Below, piece after piece: positions 18,800 to 28,090 of a DNA stretch of 52,542 bases. The notes under the pieces are model-generated. The model was given only the letters and a program-made list of their open reading frames with translations, was not told where the DNA came from and made no database searches. Source of the stretch: Hyphomicrobiales bacterium (GTDB lineage: Bacteria > Pseudomonadota > Alphaproteobacteria > Rhizobiales > Rhizobiaceae); contig UEGR01000001.1 in assembly GCA_900465685.1 (NCBI GenBank), positions 1 to 52,542 of the forward strand. The letters are read 5' to 3'. The stretch's first letter is position 1. The number at the start of each line of letters is the position of its first letter. The translations under genes were made by a program, and so were the position numbers.

Positions 18800-21139
18800 T
18801 CATGCTGCTTCCCATACCTGATTCAGAATTTTTGCCGCAAGCGCTGCCTTATCCTGCGGCAGAAAACGACCGTAATGATTAGCAACCATTTCTGGTGTGT
18901 CCTGAATTGCATAACTCGCCTGTTCGTAAGAACCGGTCTGTTTGAGAATATGAGTGGCCAGAACATCGCGGACATTATGCGGACCATGCGGAAGGAGCCC
19001 TTTGATAGCACCACGTCCTGTATAGGGATTGTAAATCCCGTAGCGTTGGATTGTCAGCCTCCACGCTTCATAGAAAGTTGTCTGATTATAGCTGGCATCC
19101 TTGCTGGTAGTCTTGACCGTCTTTACGAACAGGGTACCGGGATCTTCGCATCGTCGCAGCAGAACTTTCCGGTGCCGGCCTATATAGGCTTCGAGATAAT
19201 CATAGAGACCCTGCAAATCAGGCAGAACCAGCCTGAACGGCTTTGAGCCAAAAAATGACGAGTTCGCATTTTTGAATGCGTTGGACGGGATAAGCACTTC
19301 CCATCCATGATCTCGTTCACTCCAACGGATTTCACCCCGCTTCATGTCTTCCAGTCGACGCTCTGATGTCGGAAAGTGACCGCATGGACAAACGAGCAAT
19401 TGCCGAAGGTTTTTCTGACGCAGGCCGAGATGAAGCCCAAGACGCAACATAAGAAAGGAACGGACAGCCTCGGCCGCAGAAACCGGATAGCGATTTTCGT
19501 CAGGAAGTCGGCGGATGATTTCCTCGGTGATCTTGCGATATTCAGCAAGCGGGCTTTCCGCCTCCAGCACCGGCATAATAGGTTCGAAGGGATCACGGTG
19601 GACCCGCATGACGCGCTGGATTTCCTTTGAACGATGAGCAGCGTGCCTGAAACAGGTGGCACAAGTTGCGTGCCAATCCTCTTTCGCCATTGCAATCTCG
19701 TTTTCAGTGATAAGACCAGCGACAGGCCTTATGTTGCGGGAAAGCTCGGGATGCTGCCACAACCAGCCGGTTTCAGGACGCGTCATACTGAGCAGAACGC
19801 TCAACATGTCATGTTCCCAGGATGTATAAAATCCACGCCGCTTTTCGCGCCATTGCAAATACCAGTCCCACACGCCCGGGAAAACAAGGAGTCCGAATGT
19901 CAACTGGCTCAGCGGAACACCGCGTCCTTTGATCTCACCTTTGGGAGAAGCCGCCAACGCACCGAACATCAAACCGAGATGCTCGATTTTCTGCGAGGCC
20001 GTTTCTTCTCCCCAAACGCCGTTGCGCTGAAAACCCATTGTGGTCAATGTTGCTGTTTTGAAGCGAACGAGATTTGCCATTTCCATGGCGAGCCGCGGAG
20101 GAGCATCAACCACCCCTGCCAGAAGATCAGGATCCTCAATTTCGACGTGATCAATTTCATCATCCCAATTTAATCTCTCCCTACCGGATAGCGTATTTCC
20201 GTATGATATAGCTGGAAAGCGGATTGCATAACGCTGGCGCGTTGCACTTGCCTGAAAACGCCGATAATCGGTCGAGCCTGAAATGATAACTCGGCGCACC
20301 CATTCCAATATTTCTTGACGTTTGCTGAATGGTAATTTGTTGAAATCATCCGGCAGATGCCAGGCAAGCCGTCGCCGTTCAGCAGCACCTATATTTTCGC
20401 CAACGTTCAAACCATAAGCGGAACGTGCCTGATGAGGAAGCTTGGCTTTGAAATAGCCATCGGGAAGGCGATAGCGTCGCTCAATACGTGACAATATCTC
20501 AAAGCTCTCAACCGATCTCGGCATTTTACTGCCATTCAGCCAGCTCATCAGAGTCGTGCGGTCAAAAGTTTCATCGTCTTTGACCACCGCTTGATGCAGT
20601 TTCCAATATGTTTCGCCATGTCGGCGCAGATGATAACTGAGCGCACTTTGAAAATCCGCCGGATCCTCCGTCCACTCAAAGAGCGGGGTCGGAAATTCCT
20701 CCACCGGTTTGGGCGGTACCCTACCCTTCTTTTCCGGTGATCGCCCCTTTTGGGATTGCGGCTTTTTTAATGCCGAAGCTCGGGAAGGCTTTGCGACTTT
20801 TATCGATCGTTTGGGTTTCAGATTGTCCTCGGAACAGCTATTCCGCGACCCTTCATGACCAGCCCAGCGGATAATCGCTTCCAATCCCGGCTCAAGCGCA
20901 CGCCTCAAGATTTCCGTCAGTTCACCGTCTATACCGCAATCAATACCAACCGAGTGCCAATCAATACGATTGGCACGCATCGACGGCTTTTTCCTGTCGA
21001 GAACCAGCGCAACCAAGTGGCGTTTGATATAATCAAGGGCAGTACCTGAAACCAGCGGAGCGATGCGCAAATCGCAGAAACTCGATATTTTACGTTGAAA
21101 ATGAACCGTTGAAGCAGATTGTATTCTCATAGCAGCCAA
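18800..21139 (-). CDS. Large atypical tyrosine-recombinase-like protein with HTH
   Basis: This 779-residue protein is not one I can name. A basic, proline-rich linker fills about residues 105-145. A helix-turn-helix-like stretch follows (TTLMSWLNGSKMPRSVESFEIL), near residues 195-220. The last 250 residues look like a divergent tyrosine-recombinase catalytic domain: LGLRQKNLRQL in the first arginine position, HNVRDVLATHIL in the HxxR position and NHYGRFLPQD in the tyrosine position. The usual LGH box is replaced by IQDTPE, so the second histidine is missing. It stands alone between the toxin-antitoxin pair and the defence genes. It may be a recombinase with altered chemistry or a DNA-binding relative that no longer recombines. 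Confidence 0.55.
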   Translation of the reverse strand: MAAMRIQSASTVHFQRKISSFCDLRIAPLVSGTALDYIKRHLVALVLDRKKPSMRANRIDWHSVGIDCGIDGELTEILRRALEPGLEAIIRWAGHEGSRNSCSEDNLKPKRSIKVAKPSRASALKKPQSQKGRSPEKKGRVPPKPVEEFPTPLFEWTEDPADFQSALSYHLRRHGETYWKLHQAVVKDDETFDRTTLMSWLNGSKMPRSVESFEILSRIERRYRLPDGYFKAKLPHQARSAYGLNVGENIGAAERRRLAWHLPDDFNKLPFSKRQEILEWVRRVIISGSTDYRRFQASATRQRYAIRFPAISYGNTLSGRERLNWDDEIDHVEIEDPDLLAGVVDAPPRLAMEMANLVRFKTATLTTMGFQRNGVWGEETASQKIEHLGLMFGALAASPKGEIKGRGVPLSQLTFGLLVFPGVWDWYLQWREKRRGFYTSWEHDMLSVLLSMTRPETGWLWQHPELSRNIRPVAGLITENEIAMAKEDWHATCATCFRHAAHRSKEIQRVMRVHRDPFEPIMPVLEAESPLAEYRKITEEIIRRLPDENRYPVSAAEAVRSFLMLRLGLHLGLRQKNLRQLLVCPCGHFPTSERRLEDMKRGEIRWSERDHGWEVLIPSNAFKNANSSFFGSKPFRLVLPDLQGLYDYLEAYIGRHRKVLLRRCEDPGTLFVKTVKTTSKDASYNQTTFYEAWRLTIQRYGIYNPYTGRGAIKGLLPHGPHNVRDVLATHILKQTGSYEQASYAIQDTPEMVANHYGRFLPQDKAALAAKILNQVWEAA

Positions 21140-21797
21140 TGTCTTTGAACTCGTTGTTCCCTACGATGGGAGGGCGGCTGCTATCGCGATATATTTAACT
21201 AAATCTGAAATTCTGATGCTGCTTAAAAAAACTTTGACATGAGAGACATGAGGCTTGAAACGAAATCCCATTCATCTCGTTCTGGGCATCCGTACAAAAT
21301 GGAGCTGAGGATGATCTAGCCTTCTTTACGACCAGAACGAGGTCGGTCGCGGCTCCACAATTTTGGATAAGAAAGCGAATAGCAGGGTTCGGACGGCAAA
21401 GTTGGAAAGCCGCCGTCTATGGGTTAACTTGATTTCTTAAGCAACGCGCCCCTATTTTTAGTTATTTTCGAGGGGACATTTAGGGAACGACTTTTATAAA
21501 TCCAAGCAACAAATTAGCACTCAAGCGTTATCCCCTCCCGATGGCGTATTAACGCAAGGATAAATACGCTGTCGGCAGACCTTTTGTTGCATCTTCATCT
21601 TCAAATTAACCTGAAATGAGTTTCTGGATACAGATTCTTAATAGCACAATTGTCCTGTGAAAGCACTTACGGCGTATCTAACGTCTCTAACGTACTCGAT
21701 AGCATTAGCCGGAATTGGATCTTGCACTTTGCCGATAGTCCTATAAACTCATGAGGTTATTTGGAATTGCGCGTGAGTCGCGCTGGAGCAATCACTG
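21140..21797. other. 658-base gap before the defence genes
   Basis: No credible gene is visible. The stretch is AT-rich compared with its flanks and should hold the promoters of the two divergent genes. A pair of inverted bases (CTCGTTCTGG near 21277, CCAGAACGAG near 21330) and a short direct repeat (TCTAACGT/CTAACGT near 21678) are the only structures I noticed. Confidence 0.5.
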
Positions 21798-23423
21798 GTG
21801 CGTGCAATTGATCTTTATGCCGGCATAGGTGGATGGAGCCTGGGGTTGCGTCTGGCGGGCGTGGATGTGGTGGCCTCTTATGAATGGTGGCAGCCTGCCG
21901 TCGATACTCATAACGGCAATCATGGTGGTGACATCAAACCGACGGATGTGCGTCAACTGCGCCTAGACGAGCTTCCGTCAAATGTCGATCTGGTTGTCGG
22001 AAGCCCGCCCTGTACGGAGTTCTCCTATTCGAACCGAGGAGGAGGTGGGAACCTTGACGAAGGCCTGAAGGACTTGGTCCGGTTTCTGGAGATCGTTGAG
22101 CATTTGAAGCCGAAGTTCTGGGCGCTCGAGAATGTACCTCGGGTAGCGCAAGTGCTCGAGCGGGGCATGAAAGATGTACAACATCCGCTTTACCGTTTCC
22201 GCAATCTCGGCATGCAGATCGAGATCGTCGACTTCTCCAACTATGGAACGCCTCAGTCCCGTCGGCGGTGCATCGCGGGCAACATCCCATTCGATCTGAT
22301 CAAGACCTACCGTCCGCGTCTGCCGCAGCGGACCTTGGGGGACGTTGTTGAGGCGATCGCGGCCAAAGGTGATATCGTCGATCCAGTGTGGCGTTGCGTC
22401 TTGCCCGCAACGAAGGTGACGGAACGAGAGACCGAAGGCACTCTAAATGCGGAGGAACTCCGCATGAACCGAGAGGCCAAGACCTACCATCCGGTCTACA
22501 ACAATATGGCCTTTCCGGATGTCATGGATTTGCCAGCCCGGACCGTCACGGCCACCTGCACGAGAGTTTCACGTGAGAGCATCGTCATCGGCGACGTTGC
22601 CGCCGGCTTCCGCCGGCTGAGTATCCGAGAACGCGCCTGTCTCCAAGGCTTTCCAATCACCTATCAATTTTACGCGCGCTCCTTCCCGGAGAAGGCGAAG
22701 ATGGTCGGCAATGCCATTCCGCCGACCTTCACCTATCTAGTTGCTCGGGCAGCCCAAGGTGTTCCAGCTGAAGATTTGATTCCTTACGCTAATGCCGGTT
22801 TGAGTCTGCGGCTGCCGGAAGCCGCAGCACCAGTGACGCCGCCGACGACTGAAGGTCGTATTTATCCAGCCGGTCGCAGCTTCCGGGCTGCTCTGCCGGG
22901 TCTTCGCTTCAAAAGCGGCATGAGGTTTGAGCTCGCCAATGGGCGTGGTCAGGAGAAGGATTGGCAGGTTCGCTTTTTCTTCGGGCCCTCAGTCGACATT
23001 CGCGAGATTACTCTTGATGGAGATTTACTCACCGAGTTGCGTAAGTCGCCGCTGATCCGGACGATGATAATGGCTATGGGGGTCGAGTTCGCGAATGCCG
23101 ATCGGGTGTTGCAAACAACAACGCCGTCCGATCTTCAGGCAGCGTGGTCGCACCGCGCCAGTGGCCTTCGTCCCTACCAGGTCGCGGACCTTCTCGGCGA
23201 GTTGGCCGGCAAGGTTCACCAGCGGCTGCTCTCTATCGCGACCGACGACCAGCATGCCGTTATCGGCTATGTGATGGAGGCGGCGGCTGAGGGCGAGGAG
23301 GGCGACAGCATTCCCGGGTCAAAGAAACTGACCACCTACGCACTACCCATTTTGAGTGGACTGTTGGTGGGGGCCTGGTTTAACACCCTGCCGTGGCACC
23401 GCCTCCAAAAGGCGGCGGCTTGA
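21798..23423 (+). CDS. C5-cytosine DNA methyltransferase with C-terminal extension
   Basis: The first 330 residues form a Dcm-type cytosine-5 methyltransferase: motif I DLYAGIGGWSLGLRLAG, catalytic motif IV GSPPCTEFSYSNRGGGG with the PC nucleophile, motif VI ENVPRV, motif VIII QSRRRC, and motifs IX/X RRLSIRERACLQGFP and MVGNAIPP. Around 210 further residues (about 330-541) match nothing I know and may contact partner proteins. The start is GTG at 21798, with GGAG nine bases upstream. Its stop codon abuts, with no spacer, the stop codon of the convergent DUF3883 nuclease gene, and four minus-strand defence genes follow. It probably marks host DNA against that module. Confidence 0.88.
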   Translation: MRAIDLYAGIGGWSLGLRLAGVDVVASYEWWQPAVDTHNGNHGGDIKPTDVRQLRLDELPSNVDLVVGSPPCTEFSYSNRGGGGNLDEGLKDLVRFLEIVEHLKPKFWALENVPRVAQVLERGMKDVQHPLYRFRNLGMQIEIVDFSNYGTPQSRRRCIAGNIPFDLIKTYRPRLPQRTLGDVVEAIAAKGDIVDPVWRCVLPATKVTERETEGTLNAEELRMNREAKTYHPVYNNMAFPDVMDLPARTVTATCTRVSRESIVIGDVAAGFRRLSIRERACLQGFPITYQFYARSFPEKAKMVGNAIPPTFTYLVARAAQGVPAEDLIPYANAGLSLRLPEAAAPVTPPTTEGRIYPAGRSFRAALPGLRFKSGMRFELANGRGQEKDWQVRFFFGPSVDIREITLDGDLLTELRKSPLIRTMIMAMGVEFANADRVLQTTTPSDLQAAWSHRASGLRPYQVADLLGELAGKVHQRLLSIATDDQHAVIGYVMEAAAEGEEGDSIPGSKKLTTYALPILSGLLVGAWFNTLPWHRLQKAAA

Positions 23424-24284
23424 TCAGAGCAGCGCGGGACCGAAGAGACCTTCAAAAGCCTTGAAGGGAATCTCGACACTTTCCCAGTCGCCTGCGCCTG
23501 CGTCGGTCGGGATATGGATGGCCATTTCCTCCACTCCGACGGTCGCTAACAGGGGCGGCGTGGACGACAAATCCCAAAGATGAAACACGTGGAAGGGACG
23601 ATCGAGAGCCATCTCCCATTCATGTCGGGTGAGGTGCAACGTTCCGTTTTTGCCTCTGCAACTGGCCTTCACCTCGATGGAAAGGACGTTGCGGTCTGTC
23701 CTGGCTTTGATCGAAAGGACGTCATAGCCGTCTTGGTTACTGTCTACGGCTACCCAGCGCGGTTTGTTTCCCGTGCGAGACTCTTCATGAGTTAGGGTCA
23801 ATCGTTCGCCTTCCCGACCAGTGGCGAGGAGATGATCCCTTTGAAGCCCTCGGGCCATCCCTGCAAGCCAATCCCAGAACTCCACGACATCATCGGCCGG
23901 TGGGCCAGCCAAGCCGGCTTCCACGAAGACCTGACGAACGCCGACGGGACAGAAGTTTAAAACCCGCGAGCGACCGTAAACAGCGTTCTGGAGCCAGTCG
24001 GGATTCTGGGTTTCCATATAGCGTAATAAAATGCAACGCAATGCAGCCTCATATCCGGCTGCGGCGCGCACCTTCTGACCTGCAGCCGACGCTTGGAGCT
24101 GACCCTTATCATTGATCTCCAGCAAAGCTAGTGCCTCAGCCAACGATAGCGCGGCGCTGGAGGCCATTCCGCTGACTTTCGGAAGGCCCGACAGGAGCTC
24201 CGGAGCAGATAGAGGGCGTCTCTGGAGCAGGTCAAGCAGTGCGATGCCTGCTTGAGCCAAGCCGGGAGACAGAAGGAGGGTCAC
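23424..24284 (-). CDS. DUF3883 (NOV C-terminal) nuclease-like protein
   Basis: This 286-residue protein ends in a DUF3883 domain, a PD-(D/E)xK nuclease-like fold frequent in restriction systems. The core is DSNQDGYDVLSI followed by LSIEVKAS (the ExK motif) and HLTRHEWEMAL. Residues 1-90 look like a winged helix-turn-helix (ALLDLLQRRPLSAPELLSGL). It is the last gene of a minus-strand set and overlaps the SNF2 gene by four bases (24281-24284), so translation is coupled. It is the best candidate for the DNA-cutting subunit. It could instead be an inactive DNA-binding relative, but the D, E and K positions look intact. Confidence 0.78.
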   Translation of the reverse strand: MTLLLSPGLAQAGIALLDLLQRRPLSAPELLSGLPKVSGMASSAALSLAEALALLEINDKGQLQASAAGQKVRAAAGYEAALRCILLRYMETQNPDWLQNAVYGRSRVLNFCPVGVRQVFVEAGLAGPPADDVVEFWDWLAGMARGLQRDHLLATGREGERLTLTHEESRTGNKPRWVAVDSNQDGYDVLSIKARTDRNVLSIEVKASCRGKNGTLHLTRHEWEMALDRPFHVFHLWDLSSTPPLLATVGVEEMAIHIPTDAGAGDWESVEIPFKAFEGLFGPALL

Positions 24285-26110
24285 TCTACACGACCCAGAT
24301 CAGCAGCGATCGCCCGGATATCATCAAACTGAAGACCGGTGACATAGTCTTCGACATCCTCGGCTCCAACCTGAACCGGGTCGATAGGGATAGGATCCGG
24401 TGCCAGGGAAGAGTCCGCCAGCGCCTTGGCCATCTCGCCGATCTTAAACCCGAGCCTGGTGCGCACCGTCGCATCGACCGTGTCTACGCATTCGACGATC
24501 TCGATGATCGTTTCCTGATCTTTCGGCAAGCCGAAACGGTGAATTCGGTCTTCCGACTGGAGATAGTGCGCCGCGTTGAAGGTGCGATCCAGATAGATTG
24601 CATGGTGGCAAATCCGATGAAGGCTAATACCTTCGCTGGCGGCCGCTGGATTGGCTACCATCACCCGAACATCGTCATCATCGTGAAAGGCCTTGATCTT
24701 CCCTTCCCGGGTGTCGGCGTCGTCTTCGTCTCCAGCGTCTACTCCGCCGTGAATATAGACCGCGCCGAGATCGGCTAACCTGGAGGCGATGTATTCGACG
24801 TTGCGAATGAAGGACGACCAGATCAGTACCTTGTGGCCTTGGCGTGAAAGCTGGCGCGCTCGCTTGAGAACGTACTCCAGTTTGGGACCTTCACCTTCGG
24901 CGAGTACGGCAGCAAGAAGGTCGTGGTGGGCAAAGCCGATCTGGGCCGCTAAGAGTGAGGGGTTGGATACGAACTGGAGAAGGCGGGACACGGATCGTCC
25001 CAAGGCCCGGAAGGTTTGTCGGCCATGTGCGTCCAGCAGCGCAGAGGCCTCTCGGGCGACCTCCAGACGCATCAACTCGTAGAGCTCCCGTTGGACTGGG
25101 GCCATGGGCAAGGGTACAAGATTGCGAGTGACCTCAGGAAGACCTAGTTGCTTCTTGTTAGTGCGAACATGGATCGGCTGTACCAGATCGACAACCGTAT
25201 CTTCCCCGACGCGAACCTCTGGATAGAGGAACTGGAATTGCGGGATGAGATCGCTGACCGACTGGGGCATGGGTGTACCGCTCATGATCAGCTTACCTAC
25301 AGGAAGATGAGCAAGCTCAATGACCGAGCGCCCGCTCGCTCCGCTCACGCCTGACTTAATCCGGTGGCTTTCGTCTAGGAAAACAAAGGTCCGGTGCTGG
25401 GCGAGATGCTGTCCGATCAGGTCTTGTACCCTCGGAAGCTGTTGATAAGTCAACAGCATCAGTGGTGGATCAGCCGCGAGGGTGGCCCTAATGCGATCGT
25501 GGCCGCCGCGCAGTCGCACGAATGTGGCTGCGATGTTCGGCAGACACTCCAGAATTTGTTCGTCCCAAGCGGCAAAGGCGTTCTTCGGCGCAATCACTAG
25601 AAGTCGATCTCCCGGCTCGGCGCGAAGGGTAAAGAAGGCCAGAGCTTCTGTGGTCTTTCCGGCTCCAGGTACGGAAAAGGTCGCAGCTGCCGGCAAGACG
25701 GCTAGGCGGGCCACATTGGGACCTTGGTGCTCGGACAGACTCCGACCGAACCCCACACCCTTGAGCGATGCCTCAAGTTCCTTCACTCCTAGGGGCGAGG
25801 CGTCCGCAGCTGCCCAATAGCTCGCGGCGGCCCGTTGGGACTGTTTGAGAAGGGTCGTGGCCTCGGGTGTGATGACGAGACCCGCTCCGAGTTTCAATCC
25901 GTGGGCGCGGAAGACCTGCAGGAACTGGTCTCGGGCGCCGACGAATGCCCACCAAGGCAGAGAAAAGCCCGCCACGCCTTCGAGCGTTGCGTCTCGGCTC
26001 GCGTCATATGCGGCTCGCGTAAGCATCGCCGTCCAAGAGCTCTTGTTTTCATCGGACTTCCAAGTGAAAACGGCTCGGCCGTCCTTTGCTCGGTAGGAAA
26101 CGCTAAGCAT
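24281..26110 (-). CDS. SNF2-family DNA translocase/helicase
   Basis: The 609-residue product has both RecA-like lobes of a SNF2-type ATPase. Motif I is FSVPGAGKTTEALAF, motif II is the Walker B box LDESHRIKSG, motif III is MSGTPMPQS, and the second lobe has VLIWSSFIRNVEYI and motif VI QSEDRIHRFGLP. The first 110 residues are unassigned. SNF2 ATPases move along double-stranded DNA and are common motors in restriction systems. The gene overlaps the ParB-like gene by eight bases and the DUF3883 gene by four, so all three are one operon and probably one complex. Confidence 0.88.
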   Translation of the reverse strand: MLSVSYRAKDGRAVFTWKSDENKSSWTAMLTRAAYDASRDATLEGVAGFSLPWWAFVGARDQFLQVFRAHGLKLGAGLVITPEATTLLKQSQRAAASYWAAADASPLGVKELEASLKGVGFGRSLSEHQGPNVARLAVLPAAATFSVPGAGKTTEALAFFTLRAEPGDRLLVIAPKNAFAAWDEQILECLPNIAATFVRLRGGHDRIRATLAADPPLMLLTYQQLPRVQDLIGQHLAQHRTFVFLDESHRIKSGVSGASGRSVIELAHLPVGKLIMSGTPMPQSVSDLIPQFQFLYPEVRVGEDTVVDLVQPIHVRTNKKQLGLPEVTRNLVPLPMAPVQRELYELMRLEVAREASALLDAHGRQTFRALGRSVSRLLQFVSNPSLLAAQIGFAHHDLLAAVLAEGEGPKLEYVLKRARQLSRQGHKVLIWSSFIRNVEYIASRLADLGAVYIHGGVDAGDEDDADTREGKIKAFHDDDDVRVMVANPAAASEGISLHRICHHAIYLDRTFNAAHYLQSEDRIHRFGLPKDQETIIEIVECVDTVDATVRTRLGFKIGEMAKALADSSLAPDPIPIDPVQVGAEDVEDYVTGLQFDDIRAIAADLGRVE

Positions 26111-27410
26111 TCTTGGCCAGAAAGGCTCGAATGGCCGCTACTCTGGTTTCGATTTGATCGAGTTGCTTGGCCACACCCGTGAGTTTGGATTCCGGTCTAA
26201 GACCTTCCTTCGCGGCCGCCGTCAAGAAGCTATTCGCCTTGGCACACTGGTCCAATAGATAACCGGCTCTCTTCACATCCTTTTTGACTTGCCGCTCCGT
26301 CTCCAGAACATCGCCTATCACTTCACGCGCCTGCGCGCGTTGGGCAGAGTTTTTCAGTGCTTGGATGAGCCCCGTTTGCTGTGCGTCGTCATCGTTACTC
26401 TGACCGCCCCCGAATAAATCGTCTAGACCATCAGCCGGCGCGACAACCTCCAAGTCCAGTTCGTCGGCTAGACGTTCAACTACTTTGTCCAGGTTGGCAG
26501 CCAATTCTGGGATCGCGATATAAAGACGGCCGACGGCGGTGGGATCGTCGATTAGGGCGAAGGCCGCTTCCTTGAAGATTTCCTTTCGGCCCACGCCGGA
26601 GAGTTTGGACCGGCTCTGGACGAGGCGCTGGAAGGTGTGCTCCTGGCCAGACACTTCTGACCATCGATCCGCCTTGTCCCGAGAACGCAGATACTCATCA
26701 GCATAAGCGCGCATATCGAGCAGCTGTGAGAACTCGGTGTCCTTCATATTGTAGAGCTTGCAGAGCTCCTCGGCCTTGATTTCGTCACGCTCCATCTTGG
26801 CGATTAACATGTTAGCCTGGGCGTCCCAGCTGTAATCAGCCCGGATGTCCTTCTCGATCTGGAGCTGTGCTTCCAGTCGGTTGATGTCCCTCTCCGTTGC
26901 ATGGGGAAGCACCACCACTTCGATGTACTCGAAATGGTGGTATTTCTGCGGCTCGTCGTGCAAGAGCTGGCGCCACATGGAGAGGCGGCGGTTGCCGTTG
27001 ACGACAAAGCCTTCTTCGTTGAGCAACAACGGATTCACCTGCTTGTGGGTCGAATCTTCGAAGTAACCGTCCAGCTCGGACAGCCGCGCCAGCTTGAGCA
27101 GAAGTTCATGTTGAACCTCCTGCGCGTCCCACATTTCCGGATCGCCGGTGAACAGGTCGGGACGAAGGTCTGAATTGAGGGCGAGATGTTCGACTTGAAG
27201 TGACGCTGTCCGTCCATTAACAAGACGATATTTGGGCAGATCGATCGGAATTCGAATGATCGGCAGGTCTTGGTTTAGGCCCTGAAACACAACCCGGTCT
27301 GTCGCCAGGCCTTTGACTTCTAATAGCGTCTTGAACTCTTCGAGTCGGGCTGGGCGAGGCCAGCCAAATCGGGAGCCTTTCGGCGTGTTGTGTAGATCAC
27401 CGTCCAACAT
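26103..27410 (-). CDS. ParB/Srx-fold protein of the defence operon
   Basis: This 435-residue protein has a ParB/sulfiredoxin-like core in its first half: PIDLPKYRLVNGRTA, a variable segment, then NPLLLNEEGFVVNGNRRLSMW, in which the VNGNRR box resembles the phosphate-binding DGxRR loop of ParB N-terminal domains. Helical, charged segments follow to the C-terminus. ParB-fold proteins of this kind often bind nucleotides or DNA and appear in phage-defence operons. It overlaps the SNF2 gene by eight bases and ends four bases before the BglII-like gene frame begins. Its specific role cannot be read from the sequence. Confidence 0.7.
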   Translation of the reverse strand: MLDGDLHNTPKGSRFGWPRPARLEEFKTLLEVKGLATDRVVFQGLNQDLPIIRIPIDLPKYRLVNGRTASLQVEHLALNSDLRPDLFTGDPEMWDAQEVQHELLLKLARLSELDGYFEDSTHKQVNPLLLNEEGFVVNGNRRLSMWRQLLHDEPQKYHHFEYIEVVVLPHATERDINRLEAQLQIEKDIRADYSWDAQANMLIAKMERDEIKAEELCKLYNMKDTEFSQLLDMRAYADEYLRSRDKADRWSEVSGQEHTFQRLVQSRSKLSGVGRKEIFKEAAFALIDDPTAVGRLYIAIPELAANLDKVVERLADELDLEVVAPADGLDDLFGGGQSNDDDAQQTGLIQALKNSAQRAQAREVIGDVLETERQVKKDVKRAGYLLDQCAKANSFLTAAAKEGLRPESKLTGVAKQLDQIETRVAAIRAFLAKNA

Positions 27411-27414
27411 ATAT

Positions 27415-27870
27415 TCACTCCAGTGCGACGATCAGCGTCGGAACGTAGAATACCTTGCGAAAGATTTCGAGCTCACGCTCCAGCCGTGTGGCTTGGGCGA
27501 TATTATCGCCGATCGCCAGCGCGACCGGCTGAGCGGGCAAGACAAAAATGGCTGCCTGGATTGCATCGTTGAGGTAGAGGGCCTGCAGCTTCATCAGGTC
27601 AGCGTACATGCGTGCCATGTTGCCCGTCTGCAAGCAAAGGCCGATATTGTCGCGCATGGAGGTGATGCTCATGTCAGAGCCGCGTGAGACTGTCACCTCG
27701 CTAGACCAGCCCTTCAGACGCAGGGTTGCGACGAGCTGGTCGCGGATACGGGGTGCCGCGCCCCTCTCTATACGGACATCCACGGAATCAGCAGCCGCTA
27801 AAACTTCTTCGAGGAGGTGGGGCGGAACGCGCTCAGAGCCTGCGCAATGACTGTGCAATGAAACTTTCAT
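27415..27870 (-). CDS. BglII/BstYI-like restriction endonuclease-type protein
   Basis: This 151-residue protein is the first gene of the minus-strand defence operon. The stretch APRIRDQLVATLRLKGW, then DNIGLCLQTGNMARMYADLMKLQ, resembles the core of BglII/BstYI-type restriction enzymes, where a conserved xLQxGN segment and a DLLK(F/L)Q helix follow the catalytic acid. The first acid of the ExQ pair seems to be Cys here, so it may be catalytically altered. It could act as a partner nuclease, or as a DNA recognition subunit. The family call is by eye only. Confidence 0.6.
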   Translation of the reverse strand: MKVSLHSHCAGSERVPPHLLEEVLAAADSVDVRIERGAAPRIRDQLVATLRLKGWSSEVTVSRGSDMSITSMRDNIGLCLQTGNMARMYADLMKLQALYLNDAIQAAIFVLPAQPVALAIGDNIAQATRLERELEIFRKVFYVPTLIVALE

Positions 27871-28090
27871 GACGACATCCGATTGAAGAGAAAATGAAAA
27901 ACCAGAGTCAGGGGAATCTCCAGAATCAAGCCCTTAGCGGCACTAGTTATCTAAAAGCTTAGCGGATATCAGCGTTCTTCAAAACCACTATTATGGCAAA
28001 AGGCTTTCTAAATCGCTATTCCTAACCGGAAGCGAACTAAAGAAAGTAAGCCCCTCGATATAGTAGCATAGTGTACTTCAGACTTGAGAT

